Positions 1 through 5,117 of a stretch of 10,411 nt of DNA are shown here, piece after piece. The DNA is from Sphingomonadaceae bacterium. GTDB lineage: Bacteria; Pseudomonadota; Alphaproteobacteria; Sphingomonadales; Sphingomonadaceae. Numbering within the stretch: position 1 is the stretch's first letter; each line of letters starts with the position of its first letter. The notes beneath the pieces were generated by a model. It was not told the DNA's origin. It saw only the letters and a program-made list of their open reading frames with translations, and searched no databases. The stretch is taken from NCBI GenBank assembly GCA_009923795.1, contig RFSU01000071.1, positions 1 to 10,411 on the forward strand. Direction: 5' to 3'. Both the position numbers and the translations under genes were made by a program.

Positions 1-81
1 GCCGCTGCAAACGGTCAACGGGAGCAGGCGGAACGAGCCGTAAAAGCCGCTTGGCTCCGGGAAACCATGGTCAGCATTTGA
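1..81 (+). CDS. C-terminal end of an unidentified gene (partial)
   Basis: Frame 1 is open from the left edge to a TGA at 79-81 and gives 26 residues. They are rich in Ala, Arg, Glu and Lys, contain AERAVKAAWLRE and end in TMVSI, which reads like the end of an amphipathic helix. A hairpin follows 10 bp later and the next + strand gene starts 81 bp downstream, so this is a plausible 3' end of a gene. No family can be named from so short a tail. An open frame of this length could also arise by chance. Confidence 0.45.
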   Translation, partial: AAANGQREQAERAVKAAWLRETMVSI

Positions 82-91
82 TTCCGCCCGT

Positions 92-121
92 CTGCCCCGT
101 GGCCCAACCGCTGCGGGGCAG
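92..121 (+). terminator. hairpin after the first gene, terminator-like without a T tract
   Basis: CTGCCCCG (92-99) and CGGGGCAG (114-121) are perfect 8-bp arms around a 14-nt loop, 10 bp after the stop of the partial gene. No T run follows, so intrinsic termination would be weak. The arms share the GGGGCA/TGCCCC core of the convincing terminator at 5068-5114. An 8-bp stem with this loop could occur by chance about once or twice in a window this size. Confidence 0.35.
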
Positions 122-162
122 CATGGCGCAATCTGCCACTCCATGGGTAAACAAATAACATT

Positions 163-612
163 ATGCATGACCTCCTCACCATCGAAAACCACGGCCCGTT
201 GATTACCGCATCCAATTACTGGACGCACGAAATCGCCGCCCGTGGCCTGCTTTATCTCTCCATCAACGCCGGAGCCGCCCGCCTCATGGTGCCAGATTCC
301 CAGCGCTCCGCGATCTCAGACATGCGGCCCGGAGCGCGGCACATCGTCGTATCAATGCTCCCCGTGGATCAATGGCAGCCGGGCGCGTATTGCGTCGAGT
401 GGATGGTTGAGGATGGCAGCGATTCCCCATGGTCCTGCCACCTGTCACCCGGCCAGATTGACCGCGCACCCGGTCCCGATGACGTAGGCAAGGCATGGAT
501 TGGCAGCGCGTGGGATAACAAAAAGGGACGGCCCCACAAATGCCTGGAGCGGCCGGCCTATTTCCAGATTGTGCCAAGCCTACCCTGGCTGAAGCGGATT
601 GAAGTGCCTTGA
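163..612 (+). CDS. hypothetical phage-associated protein, 149 aa
   Basis: I do not recognise this family. The protein is 149 aa, soluble-looking, with no signal peptide, no membrane segment and no obvious cofactor motif. It is rich in Trp and Pro; the stretches ITASNYWTHEIAARGLLYLS and GAARLMVPDSQ and the segment around SMLPVDQWQPGAY look like a compact beta-rich fold. Its composition supports real coding, and the other frames here are less convincing. The start is ATG at 163 after an AT-rich leader with no Shine-Dalgarno motif, as for most genes in this window. It converges on the minus-strand HTH gene, with 35 bp between their stops. Its position upstream of the virion genes suggests a phage accessory or morphogenesis role, but that is inference. 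Confidence 0.65.
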   Translation: MHDLLTIENHGPLITASNYWTHEIAARGLLYLSINAGAARLMVPDSQRSAISDMRPGARHIVVSMLPVDQWQPGAYCVEWMVEDGSDSPWSCHLSPGQIDRAPGPDDVGKAWIGSAWDNKKGRPHKCLERPAYFQIVPSLPWLKRIEVP

Positions 613-647
613 ATCAGAGGAAACCCCCGAACCCCCGCCCCGTCAGT

Positions 648-929
648 CTACCCAGGCTGGCGGGGCACTGCGCCGGTAACCTTCCGTGGCCTGCCCCGTC
701 CCCTTTTCACCGGCTCACTCGCCTCCGGTGGACTGCCCAGCTTTTCCAGAATCAATTCCTGTTGCCACGGCTCCGGCGTCCTTGTGCCCTGTTGCCAGGC
801 ATACGCCACGGACTGCCCGCACCCGATGCGCTCGATGATAAGCGGCACGGGAAAAAGGCTGACACGTTGCTGGAACTCTGACGGTGGCATGGAATGCGGC
901 ACCATCGCACCTGATAAAACCACCATCAT
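648..929 (-). CDS. small HTH protein with C-terminal AT-hook
   Basis: This is a 93-aa minus-strand protein. Residues about 24-65 form a predicted helix-turn-helix with the pattern of small phage Cro/YdaS-like regulators: IIERIGCGQSVAYAWQQGTR, then a Pro-rich turn and the helix WQQELILEKL. Residues 76-83 read RGRGRPRK, a near-canonical AT-hook, the minor-groove element built on a GRP core. The two motifs together suggest a nucleoid-type or transcriptional regulator. The start is the first of two adjacent ATGs (929). The only purine-rich Shine-Dalgarno-like stretch, GGGGAGGAG, lies about 20 nt upstream, further than normal. It is encoded opposite to its + strand neighbours and would end 35 bp from the convergent 163-612 gene. 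Its targets are unknown. The motif content makes it much more convincing than the overlapping + strand frames. Confidence 0.65.
   Translation of the reverse strand: MMVVLSGAMVPHSMPPSEFQQRVSLFPVPLIIERIGCGQSVAYAWQQGTRTPEPWQQELILEKLGSPPEASEPVKRGRGRPRKVTGAVPRQPG
661..698 (+). terminator. possible weak terminator for the 163-612 gene
   Basis: CGGGGCA (661-667) pairs with TGCCCCG (692-698) across a 24-nt loop and is followed by TCCCCTTTTC. It lies 49 bp past the stop of the + strand gene and inside the end of the convergent minus gene. The stem core is the same as in the hairpins at 92-121 and 5068-5101. The long loop and the short T run make the call tentative. Confidence 0.2.
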
Positions 930-947
930 GCCAGCCTTGGAATCAGC

Positions 948-1259
948 CTAGCTCCTCCCCTTCTGCCTTCCATCGATCTTGTCTCTGATGAAAATAAAAA
1001 CGCGAAATACTTGCATTAGCGGCAAGCGCTGGTAATGGTCATGCACCGAGCGTTGAAACAGACGCCGAGAAAGCCCGAGGTAGGCAGACTGCAAATCGAT
1101 TAGGTTCGAGAACTGGCAGCCGAATTCCAGTGGGCAAGCAGAGGTTGGCGTCTCAGCGAAAAAGATAGCTTCCCCCATATTTGGGGGCGGAATCCAAGTC
1201 GTATCACTGCGGTAAAAACACTGCCGGAAAGGCAGGGCCGTGGGCGACTTAACCCTCAT
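948..1259 (-). CDS. doubtful 103-aa ORF in an otherwise poorly coding stretch
   Basis: The 342-bp stretch 930-1271 has no confidently coding gene. The only sizeable frame is this 103-aa minus ORF. It is rich in Phe, Arg, Ser and Pro, has no recognisable domain and includes the stretch MQVFRVFIFIRDKIDGRQ. In its favour, its stop lies 18 bp before the ATG of the minus-strand HTH gene, so the two could be co-transcribed, and GGGGCAGCG precedes its ATG. Against it, the composition is not convincing. The same DNA also contains the direct repeat, an inverted repeat and a hairpin that look like the leader of the divergent + strand gene at 1272. I treat it as more likely regulatory DNA than a gene. 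Confidence 0.22.
   Translation of the reverse strand: MRVKSPTALPFRQCFYRSDTTWIPPPNMGEAIFFAETPTSACPLEFGCQFSNLIDLQSAYLGLSRRLFQRSVHDHYQRLPLMQVFRVFIFIRDKIDGRQKGRS
1134..1155 (+). repeat. left copy of a 22-bp imperfect direct repeat
   Basis: GCAAG, three variable bases, then AGGTTGGCGTCTCA. The same arrangement recurs at 3174-3195 with 19 of 22 positions identical, 14 of them contiguous. This copy lies 116 bp upstream of the HTH gene start at 1272, in non-coding DNA. By rough count a match this good has about a one-in-ten to one-in-five chance of arising somewhere in a window this long. The placement of both copies in leaders is what makes it notable. Confidence 0.5.
1172..1187. promoter_or_regulatory. 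inverted repeat upstream of the HTH gene, possible operator
   Basis: CCCCCA (1172-1177) and TGGGGG (1182-1187) form an inverted repeat around TATT, 84 bp upstream of the start at 1272. A short symmetric site with an AT-rich centre before a small DNA-binding gene is compatible with an operator. No promoter hexamers are convincing enough to place it relative to a transcript start. Confidence 0.25.
1221..1235 (+). other. small hairpin in the leader of the HTH gene
   Basis: CTGCC-GGAAA-GGCAG is a 5-bp stem with a 5-nt loop ending 36 nt before the ATG at 1272. A stronger hairpin sits in a comparable place, 34 nt before the ATG at 3264. It may be a 5' leader structure, but a stem this short is weak evidence alone. 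Confidence 0.2.
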
Positions 1260-1271
1260 CGCTGCCCCACC

Positions 1272-1487
1272 ATGTCCTTAAATATTCCCTTCATTGCACC
1301 CTCGAATACCGATCCTGTTCTTCTAACAAAAAAGCAGGTCGCCCGTCAACTGGCCGTCTGTCCCCGCACGGTGGATAATCTGCTCAAGGCAAAAACCTTG
1401 GCCTTCATCAAAATAGGCAGAGCCGTCCGGATTGAGCCGTCCGCCGTCGCCGCCCTCAAGGCTGCTTATCGGACCAATGCCTTCTAA
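1272..1487 (+). CDS. excisionase/AlpA-type helix-turn-helix DNA-binding protein
   Basis: This 71-aa protein has residues about 17-62 matching the small winged-HTH family typified by excisionases and AlpA-like regulators (HTH_17). LLTKKQVARQLAVCPRTVDN is the characteristic start, followed by a turn and the wing segment around LAFIKIGRAVRIEPSAVAAL. Such proteins bind DNA to direct excision or to regulate phage and island genes. The start ATG at 1272 follows CCCCACC with no Shine-Dalgarno motif. The 3' end overlaps the next gene by 11 bp, which suggests co-translation. No integrase is visible in the window, so a regulatory role is as likely as true excisionase activity. Confidence 0.85.
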   Translation: MSLNIPFIAPSNTDPVLLTKKQVARQLAVCPRTVDNLLKAKTLAFIKIGRAVRIEPSAVAALKAAYRTNAF

Positions 1488-1971
1488 ACGAAAACAACCC
1501 GGACCTGTGAGGGCACCCGAGTTGCTACGCTTAGAACGATGCACTCATATTAGCCGATCCATGTCCGGGTGCAACCACAATGCACCTGTGGACCACCCAT
1601 ATTTGACCCGCTTGCGGAATCGCGTCGCCAAAATTCCCGCTCAGCAAGAACTCGCCCGCCGCATCCTGGCCGGGCTTGCCCCGGTGATATATCCTCTACT
1701 GGCCATTGAGGACGGGCGAGCTGTTATCGCCGTGAAATGCAAGCCGATCCGGGGTGAGCGGTGGTTTGGAGAACTGTGGTTTCGCTGCCCGATTTGCCGG
1801 CAAAGAAACAGCCATACCATCGACGACAGATTCATCCCCGGATCAGGCGATGGTGACCGCTGTAGTCCTTGCCGGTGCTGGGGTGGTTACACCATCAAAC
1901 AGGAGGTGCCGGATTTTCTTCTCGGGAGCCATGCTTCAAAGCGGTGGAGTTTACCACATCTACGCTCATGA
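1477..1971 (+). CDS. zinc-finger protein of unknown function
   Basis: A 164-aa protein if it starts at the ATG at 1477, which overlaps the stop of the HTH gene (11-bp overlap). Frames starting further upstream overlap that gene more deeply, and an ATG at 1561 is a later alternative. Residues 104-134 hold a likely zinc site: CPIC (C104, C107), then H113, then CSPCRC (C129, C132, C134), ending in CWGGY. The spacing resembles small phage proteins with a split CxxC...CxxC ribbon. Residues about 41-100 look like a helical region followed by beta strands. The last 20 or so residues (SHASKRWSLPHLRS and just before) are read from DNA that also encodes the minus-strand gene remnant at 1895-2038. The natural C-terminus may therefore have been replaced. 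The function is not known. Confidence 0.65.
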   Translation: MPSKRKQPGPVRAPELLRLERCTHISRSMSGCNHNAPVDHPYLTRLRNRVAKIPAQQELARRILAGLAPVIYPLLAIEDGRAVIAVKCKPIRGERWFGELWFRCPICRQRNSHTIDDRFIPGSGDGDRCSPCRCWGGYTIKQEVPDFLLGSHASKRWSLPHLRS

Positions 1972-2038
1972 AAAGGCGCAAGTGAGGCTTTAACAGAGCC
2001 TTCAACTCTTCGCGAGTAAGGGCCTGCTTGAAATTCAT
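1895..2038 (-). pseudogene. truncated N-terminus of a nucleotide-cyclase-like protein
   Basis: On the minus strand an ATG at 2038 overlaps the TGA of the metallopeptidase gene as ATGA, the classic arrangement for translational coupling. The frame runs 47 codons to a TGA at 1895-1897. It begins MNFKQALTREELKALLKPHL, and residues 22-36 read LFMSVDVVNSTALKH. Hydrophobic residues, then Asp, then VVxSTAxK resemble the first metal-binding strand of class III nucleotidyl cyclases (F/V-x-D-hydrophobic-hydrophobic-G-S/F-T). A catalytic domain would need more than 150 further residues, so this is a stump. After about residue 36 the sequence (GSREENPAPPV) no longer looks like the family, and the same bases encode the end of the convergent zinc-finger gene. 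The family assignment rests on one motif; the coupling to the upstream gene is the stronger evidence. Confidence 0.45.
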
Positions 2039-2925
2039 TTAGGCAACTCAAGACGCTCTGCCCGGATGCTGACCACGCTGGTTGAGACGCCAAACTTTGC
2101 CGCAACAATACCAATGTTGCCGTTATATTTGCCCCAAGCTTGAGTGAATTCTTCAGCAGGAAGCAAAAAAGCGGCTGCAAAGCAATTGGCCTCCCACTCC
2201 AGCCTGTTGTTGCCCTCCCGTTTCACCTCAATAGGACGCTTTCCGATTTTGGAATGCAAGAAGTAATGGCCCAACTCATGGGCAATGGTGAAGGTATCCC
2301 TGGCTGGCGCGGTATACGGAGACAGCCAAATGGTAAAATCGCCAGGGCCACGCACCTGAATCTCGCCGGTGGGAGCGGGTTCACGCCAGTCATCCACATC
2401 CACTGTGCCGCCAAGTTCACGTTTCACGAAGGCCGTGATGTCGCTGCCAGGCTTGTAGCCCAGTTTTCTGGCGACTTCCTCCGCGACTCCTCCAATTTGC
2501 TCTTCGCTCCAATTGGTGGGAACAGGGGTTTGGAAAACAGTCTTCATGGAAATTTTGCTCATTGGCGTTCCGGGGGGGAAGGTGAGACTGAAGCGTCCTA
2601 GGGGTCCGCGCAAGCTTACTTTGTGCAGTTTGAATTCATGCACGGCGAAATTACTGGAAAACGTATCCCACGGCTGGACCAGCTCAGATGGCGGACGCCC
2701 GCATGGCTTCCAGCAAATGGCCTGGATGGGAAGGCAAAACATCGCACCCGCATAGCCTGGTTCCTGAAACCGCACTTGGAATTGCAGGCTTGCCCCTTCC
2801 TGGCACCGGACCCCCAGCAAATGGCCCTCGATATATTCATTCTGGCCGCTTTTGAAATTCTGCGTGAACTCTTTCCGCACCTTGACGGTAATCAGGCGGG
2901 GCAGGTCGGCAAGAATTTCTGACAT
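2035..2925 (-). CDS. ImmA/IrrE-family zinc metallopeptidase with N-terminal extension
   Basis: This is a 296-aa minus-strand ORF. Residues about 122-296 are a standard ImmA/IrrE (COG2856) peptidase. The zinc-binding HELGH spans residues 216-220 (H216, E217, H220) in FTIAHELGHYFLHS, and the third ligand is probably E245 in LEWEANCFAAAFLLP. The C-terminal segment IGIVAAKFGVSTSVVSIRAE is the usual helix-turn-helix-like end. Members cleave repressors of mobile elements (ImmA on ImmR) or regulators such as DdrO. Residues 1-118 are a separate, unrecognised beta-rich region without a zinc motif. A canonical 175-aa peptidase could start at M122 (2562). A C7 run lies just upstream of that codon, and losing one C would end the upstream frame with a TGA overlapping this ATG. 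The gene may therefore really be two genes. No repressor gene sits beside it. Its 3' end is coupled by ATGA to the cyclase-like remnant. Confidence 0.88.
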   Translation of the reverse strand: MSEILADLPRLITVKVRKEFTQNFKSGQNEYIEGHLLGVRCQEGASLQFQVRFQEPGYAGAMFCLPIQAICWKPCGRPPSELVQPWDTFSSNFAVHEFKLHKVSLRGPLGRFSLTFPPGTPMSKISMKTVFQTPVPTNWSEEQIGGVAEEVARKLGYKPGSDITAFVKRELGGTVDVDDWREPAPTGEIQVRGPGDFTIWLSPYTAPARDTFTIAHELGHYFLHSKIGKRPIEVKREGNNRLEWEANCFAAAFLLPAEEFTQAWGKYNGNIGIVAAKFGVSTSVVSIRAERLELPK

Positions 2926-3034
2926 ATGGCTATGAATTAAATGCGCCGGTGGAGCAGGCGCTCATTTTCCGTGTTCACCCGTCCACCGGTCGCGCTCCCA
3001 CCTCCTACGAGGTCGGGATTCTGAAAATCCACTA

Positions 3035-3056
3035 TTGCACAAAATTTGCAATTGCA
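3035..3056. promoter_or_regulatory. AT-rich inverted repeats, candidate operator
   Basis: TTGCA (3035-3039) and TGCAA (3047-3051) are inverted around 7 bp, and the overlapping TGCAATTGCA (3047-3056) is a perfect 10-bp palindrome. They lie in an AT-rich patch of an otherwise GC-rich window, between divergent genes, where a repressor for the peptidase operon or the late genes could bind. Which protein would bind is not known. Confidence 0.3.
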
Positions 3057-3070
3057 TTCCCAGGAAAATC

Positions 3071-3166
3071 ATGCAGCATTCCCCCACCGAGAGGGATTCC
3101 CCTCCGAGAAAGCAAACCGGAACGCAGACGGAAAATGGATTCAGTTCCTCACCGTCGTCAGCATAG
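3071..3166 (+). CDS. possible 31-aa small ORF
   Basis: An ATG at 3071 preceded by CCAGGAAAATC (AGGA spaced 6 nt from the ATG, unusual in this window) opens a 31-codon frame ending in TAG at 3164-3166. The product is hydrophilic and rich in Ser, Thr, Pro and Gln (MQHSPTERDSPPRKQTG at the start). It could be a leader peptide or chance. No family is recognised. Confidence 0.2.
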   Translation: MQHSPTERDSPPRKQTGTQTENGFSSSPSSA

Positions 3167-3173
3167 CCGGGGC

Positions 3174-3195
3174 GCAAGGTAAGGTTGGCGTCTCA
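3174..3195 (+). repeat. right copy of the 22-bp imperfect direct repeat
   Basis: GCAAG, three variable bases, then AGGTTGGCGTCTCA, matching 1134-1155 at 19 of 22 positions in the same orientation, 2,040 bp apart. It lies 68 bp upstream of the virion gene start. It could mark an insertion boundary or be a shared upstream control element. A partial match (GGCGTCTCAGC, 7288-7298) inside the 59-aa gene is probably coincidence. Confidence 0.5.
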
Positions 3196-3207
3196 CCATT
3201 CACCCCA

Positions 3208-3229
3208 CCGCCGCAGGATCTGCGGACGG
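3208..3229 (+). promoter_or_regulatory. hairpin in the 5' leader of the virion gene
   Basis: CCGCAG (3211-3216) and CTGCGG (3220-3225) pair around a GAT triloop. CCG (3208-3210) and CGG (3227-3229) extend the stem past a single bulged A, giving 9 bp in total. It ends 34 nt before the ATG at 3264. It could stabilise the leader of a highly expressed structural gene, or end a transcript from upstream, although no T run follows directly. Confidence 0.4.
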
Positions 3230-3263
3230 CTTCCCATTACCAACGCCCTAACTTTTTACGACC

Positions 3264-5054
3264 ATGCCCTGTGGATGCAACCTCATTGAAAACGGCCAAC
3301 CCGCCACCTGGGCGGATGCTGGCCTGACCGCCGCCCAAACCGACATCCGCGACAACGGATGGGAAAAGAACCGCGAGGATCTCCTGCCCGAATTGTCCCT
3401 GTCGAATCACTTCAACATCGGCCCTCCCACCATGCAGGACGATGAAATCAGCCGGACCTACACCATGGACCTGCTGTCGCCCTTCATCGAAGCCCCTGAA
3501 TTCAAGGAAACCCACTCGGATTCCACCAAGACCTTCGCCCCCGGCCGATGCTATTCTACTGCCGAGGTGAGCGCCATCATCAGCTCCGATGATCACACCG
3601 CCTGCTCTCCCCGCGCTGTCACCATGCTGGCCTCCGGCTCCGAGGAATTCCGGGGCAAGACGCAGTATATCATCGTTGAGGATGCCGAGCAATGCATCAC
3701 GAAATACCGGGGCAAAACCCGTGGACTGTTCCCGAAATACATCAAGGAATTGGCCCGCTCCCTGCCCCGCGCCGCCATGCGAATCAAGGAATGGAACATG
3801 TTCTTGACCATGGCCCTGAATGGCTGGAACACGTCCGAGACTGGCGACAAGGGCTTGAACTTCACCCTGGGCAGCATCCCCAACATTCCCGATGCAGTGT
3901 TCACCGCCAGCACGGCCAAGCTGTTCGATGAGCATCTGCGCGGCAACGATTTCGCCGGCAAAAAAACCTGGCACATCCACGAGCGCGTGCTGTATTCCTA
4001 TCTCCTGCACCGCCAGTTCAATGGCGCGGCGGGCTGGCAAATGCAGAGCATGGCCGCGATGGGTCCCCAGATGCCAGCCTATTCCATCGGCTCCACCCTG
4101 GAAGTGGACGGCATCAATCTGAAAGTGGTCGATTTGCCCTTTGGCTACATCAAACAAACCGGCCCATCCTCCCGCGAATTCGTTCCCGTGGACCGCCGCA
4201 AGTGGAAGGCCGTCAATCGTGGCGTGCGTGCTTTCGGAGACGAGCGCTATCAAGGATCCAGCTTCACGGATGACTACGGCGTGCGTCACGCCCTCGTGTC
4301 CCCCATCTGGGCCGCAGATCCTGCTTCCTACCTCTTGCGTCCATTCGGCCTGGAGCCTTCCACGCCGGTCACCACTGGAGCGGAAGCCTGGGCCGCGACA
4401 TCCGAAGTCAAGATGATTGGCGGAGCATTCCTCAAGTGCAACGAGGATGAAACCAAGTTCAAGCCGCGCCTCAAGCAGGCCTGGAAGATGGACCCTCAAC
4501 AGCCCCGTGGCACCGGCATCATCTGGTCCCGCCTGCCCACCATGGAGCGCATCGCCAACCGCATCGGCCTGGACGATTATGACAACGTGCCTCTCGTGCC
4601 TGTCACGGTTGATCCCGGTTGCCCTGTCGATGGCCTCACTTGCGCGGAAAAAGCGACCTGTGCCGACGGCGGCACCCTGCCATCCGTTGTGGGGGTTCTC
4701 ACCACCGAGTGCACCGTGGAAGCCAAGGCTGGAACCACCCTCACCCTCAAGGTTGCCGTGGTCCGCTCCGTCCCTGCCGGATCTGCCGCCAGTGGCGCGG
4801 TCACCCTCGCTTGGGCTACCGCCGCTGGCACTGCCACCGCTGGCACCGGGAATGAATACACCACGGCTTCCGGCACGCTCACTTGGGCGGATGGAGAGTG
4901 CGGTGTAAAACTCATCACCGTCACCCTGCTTGCCACCGCCACCCCGGACACGCAGTTCAACATCAACTACAGCGGCGTCACCCCATCCGGATCCGCTGCC
5001 ATCCTCATGCCGGCCACCACTTGCACGACCACCGTCGTCAAGCTCACCGCCTGA
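3264..5054 (+). CDS. phage virion protein, probable major capsid type, with C-terminal Calx-beta-like domain
   Basis: A 596-aa protein. Residues 1-440 are a globular, aromatic-rich domain without signal peptide or membrane segments. Stretches such as LNFTLGSIPNIPDAVFTAST, WHIHERVLYSYLLHRQF and the segment around HALVSPIWAADPASYL have the feel of a divergent phage capsid-type protein, but I cannot match it to a named family. Residues about 480-580 are a Calx-beta-like domain: LTLKVAVVRSV, then VTLAWATAAGTATAG, EYTTASGTLTWADGE and a final strand pair LITVTLLATAT. Such immunoglobulin-like domains decorate phage surfaces and often aid adsorption. A Cys-rich linker (GCPVDGLTCAEKATC) joins the two parts, and the N-terminus is MPCGC. 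The start ATG follows CTTTTTACGACC with no Shine-Dalgarno. The terminator immediately after the gene suits a highly expressed late gene. A tail or spike protein is the main alternative. Confidence 0.6.
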   Translation: MPCGCNLIENGQPATWADAGLTAAQTDIRDNGWEKNREDLLPELSLSNHFNIGPPTMQDDEISRTYTMDLLSPFIEAPEFKETHSDSTKTFAPGRCYSTAEVSAIISSDDHTACSPRAVTMLASGSEEFRGKTQYIIVEDAEQCITKYRGKTRGLFPKYIKELARSLPRAAMRIKEWNMFLTMALNGWNTSETGDKGLNFTLGSIPNIPDAVFTASTAKLFDEHLRGNDFAGKKTWHIHERVLYSYLLHRQFNGAAGWQMQSMAAMGPQMPAYSIGSTLEVDGINLKVVDLPFGYIKQTGPSSREFVPVDRRKWKAVNRGVRAFGDERYQGSSFTDDYGVRHALVSPIWAADPASYLLRPFGLEPSTPVTTGAEAWAATSEVKMIGGAFLKCNEDETKFKPRLKQAWKMDPQQPRGTGIIWSRLPTMERIANRIGLDDYDNVPLVPVTVDPGCPVDGLTCAEKATCADGGTLPSVVGVLTTECTVEAKAGTTLTLKVAVVRSVPAGSAASGAVTLAWATAAGTATAGTGNEYTTASGTLTWADGECGVKLITVTLLATATPDTQFNINYSGVTPSGSAAILMPATTCTTTVVKLTA

Positions 5055-5067
5055 TCCACTACCCACC

Positions 5068-5114
5068 AGCCGGGGCAGGCAAGTCATTGTTTGCCCCGGC
5101 TTTCCCTCTTTTTT
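5068..5114 (+). terminator. rho-independent terminator after the virion gene
   Basis: AGCCGGGGCA (5068-5077) pairs perfectly over 10 bp with TGCCCCGGCT (5092-5101) around a 14-nt loop, followed by TTTCCCTCTTTTTT up to 5114. It starts 13 bp after the stop at 5054 and ends 3 bp before the ATG at 5118. The T tract thus forms the immediate leader of the next gene. Partial read-through, or a separate promoter within the virion gene, would be needed to express the fibre. Confidence 0.85.
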
Positions 5115-5117
5115 AGT

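Larger units (their letters stand above)
2926..3263. other. 338-bp intergenic leader region between divergent genes
   Basis: This stretch separates the minus-strand peptidase gene from the virion gene at 3264 and should carry both promoters. It has no convincing sizeable gene. It contains an AT-rich patch with TTGCA-type inverted repeats (3035-3056), a possible 31-codon ORF (3071-3166), the right copy of the 22-bp direct repeat (3174-3195) and a hairpin (3208-3229). I could not place sigma-70 hexamers on either strand with confidence. Confidence 0.6.

Noticed and set aside
609..881. 90-codon + strand frame opposite the HTH/AT-hook gene
   Set aside because: The product is Pro/Arg/Leu-rich with no motif, while the minus strand encodes both an HTH and an AT-hook.
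2946..2989. 8-bp inverted repeat CCGGTGGA/TCCACCGG upstream of the peptidase gene
   Set aside because: With a 28-bp spacer, 8-bp matches of this kind are expected several times by chance in a window this size, and nothing else supports it.
2949..3327. Several 70-90 codon frames in the leader before the virion gene
   Set aside because: Compositions are random-like (runs of Arg, Pro, Ser), they overlap each other on both strands, and they cross the hairpin and direct repeat.
5091..5117. TTG at 5091 as start of the fibre gene
   Set aside because: It lies at the edge of the 3' arm of the terminator, and the added residues are read from the stem and T tract. ATG 5118 is a better start.
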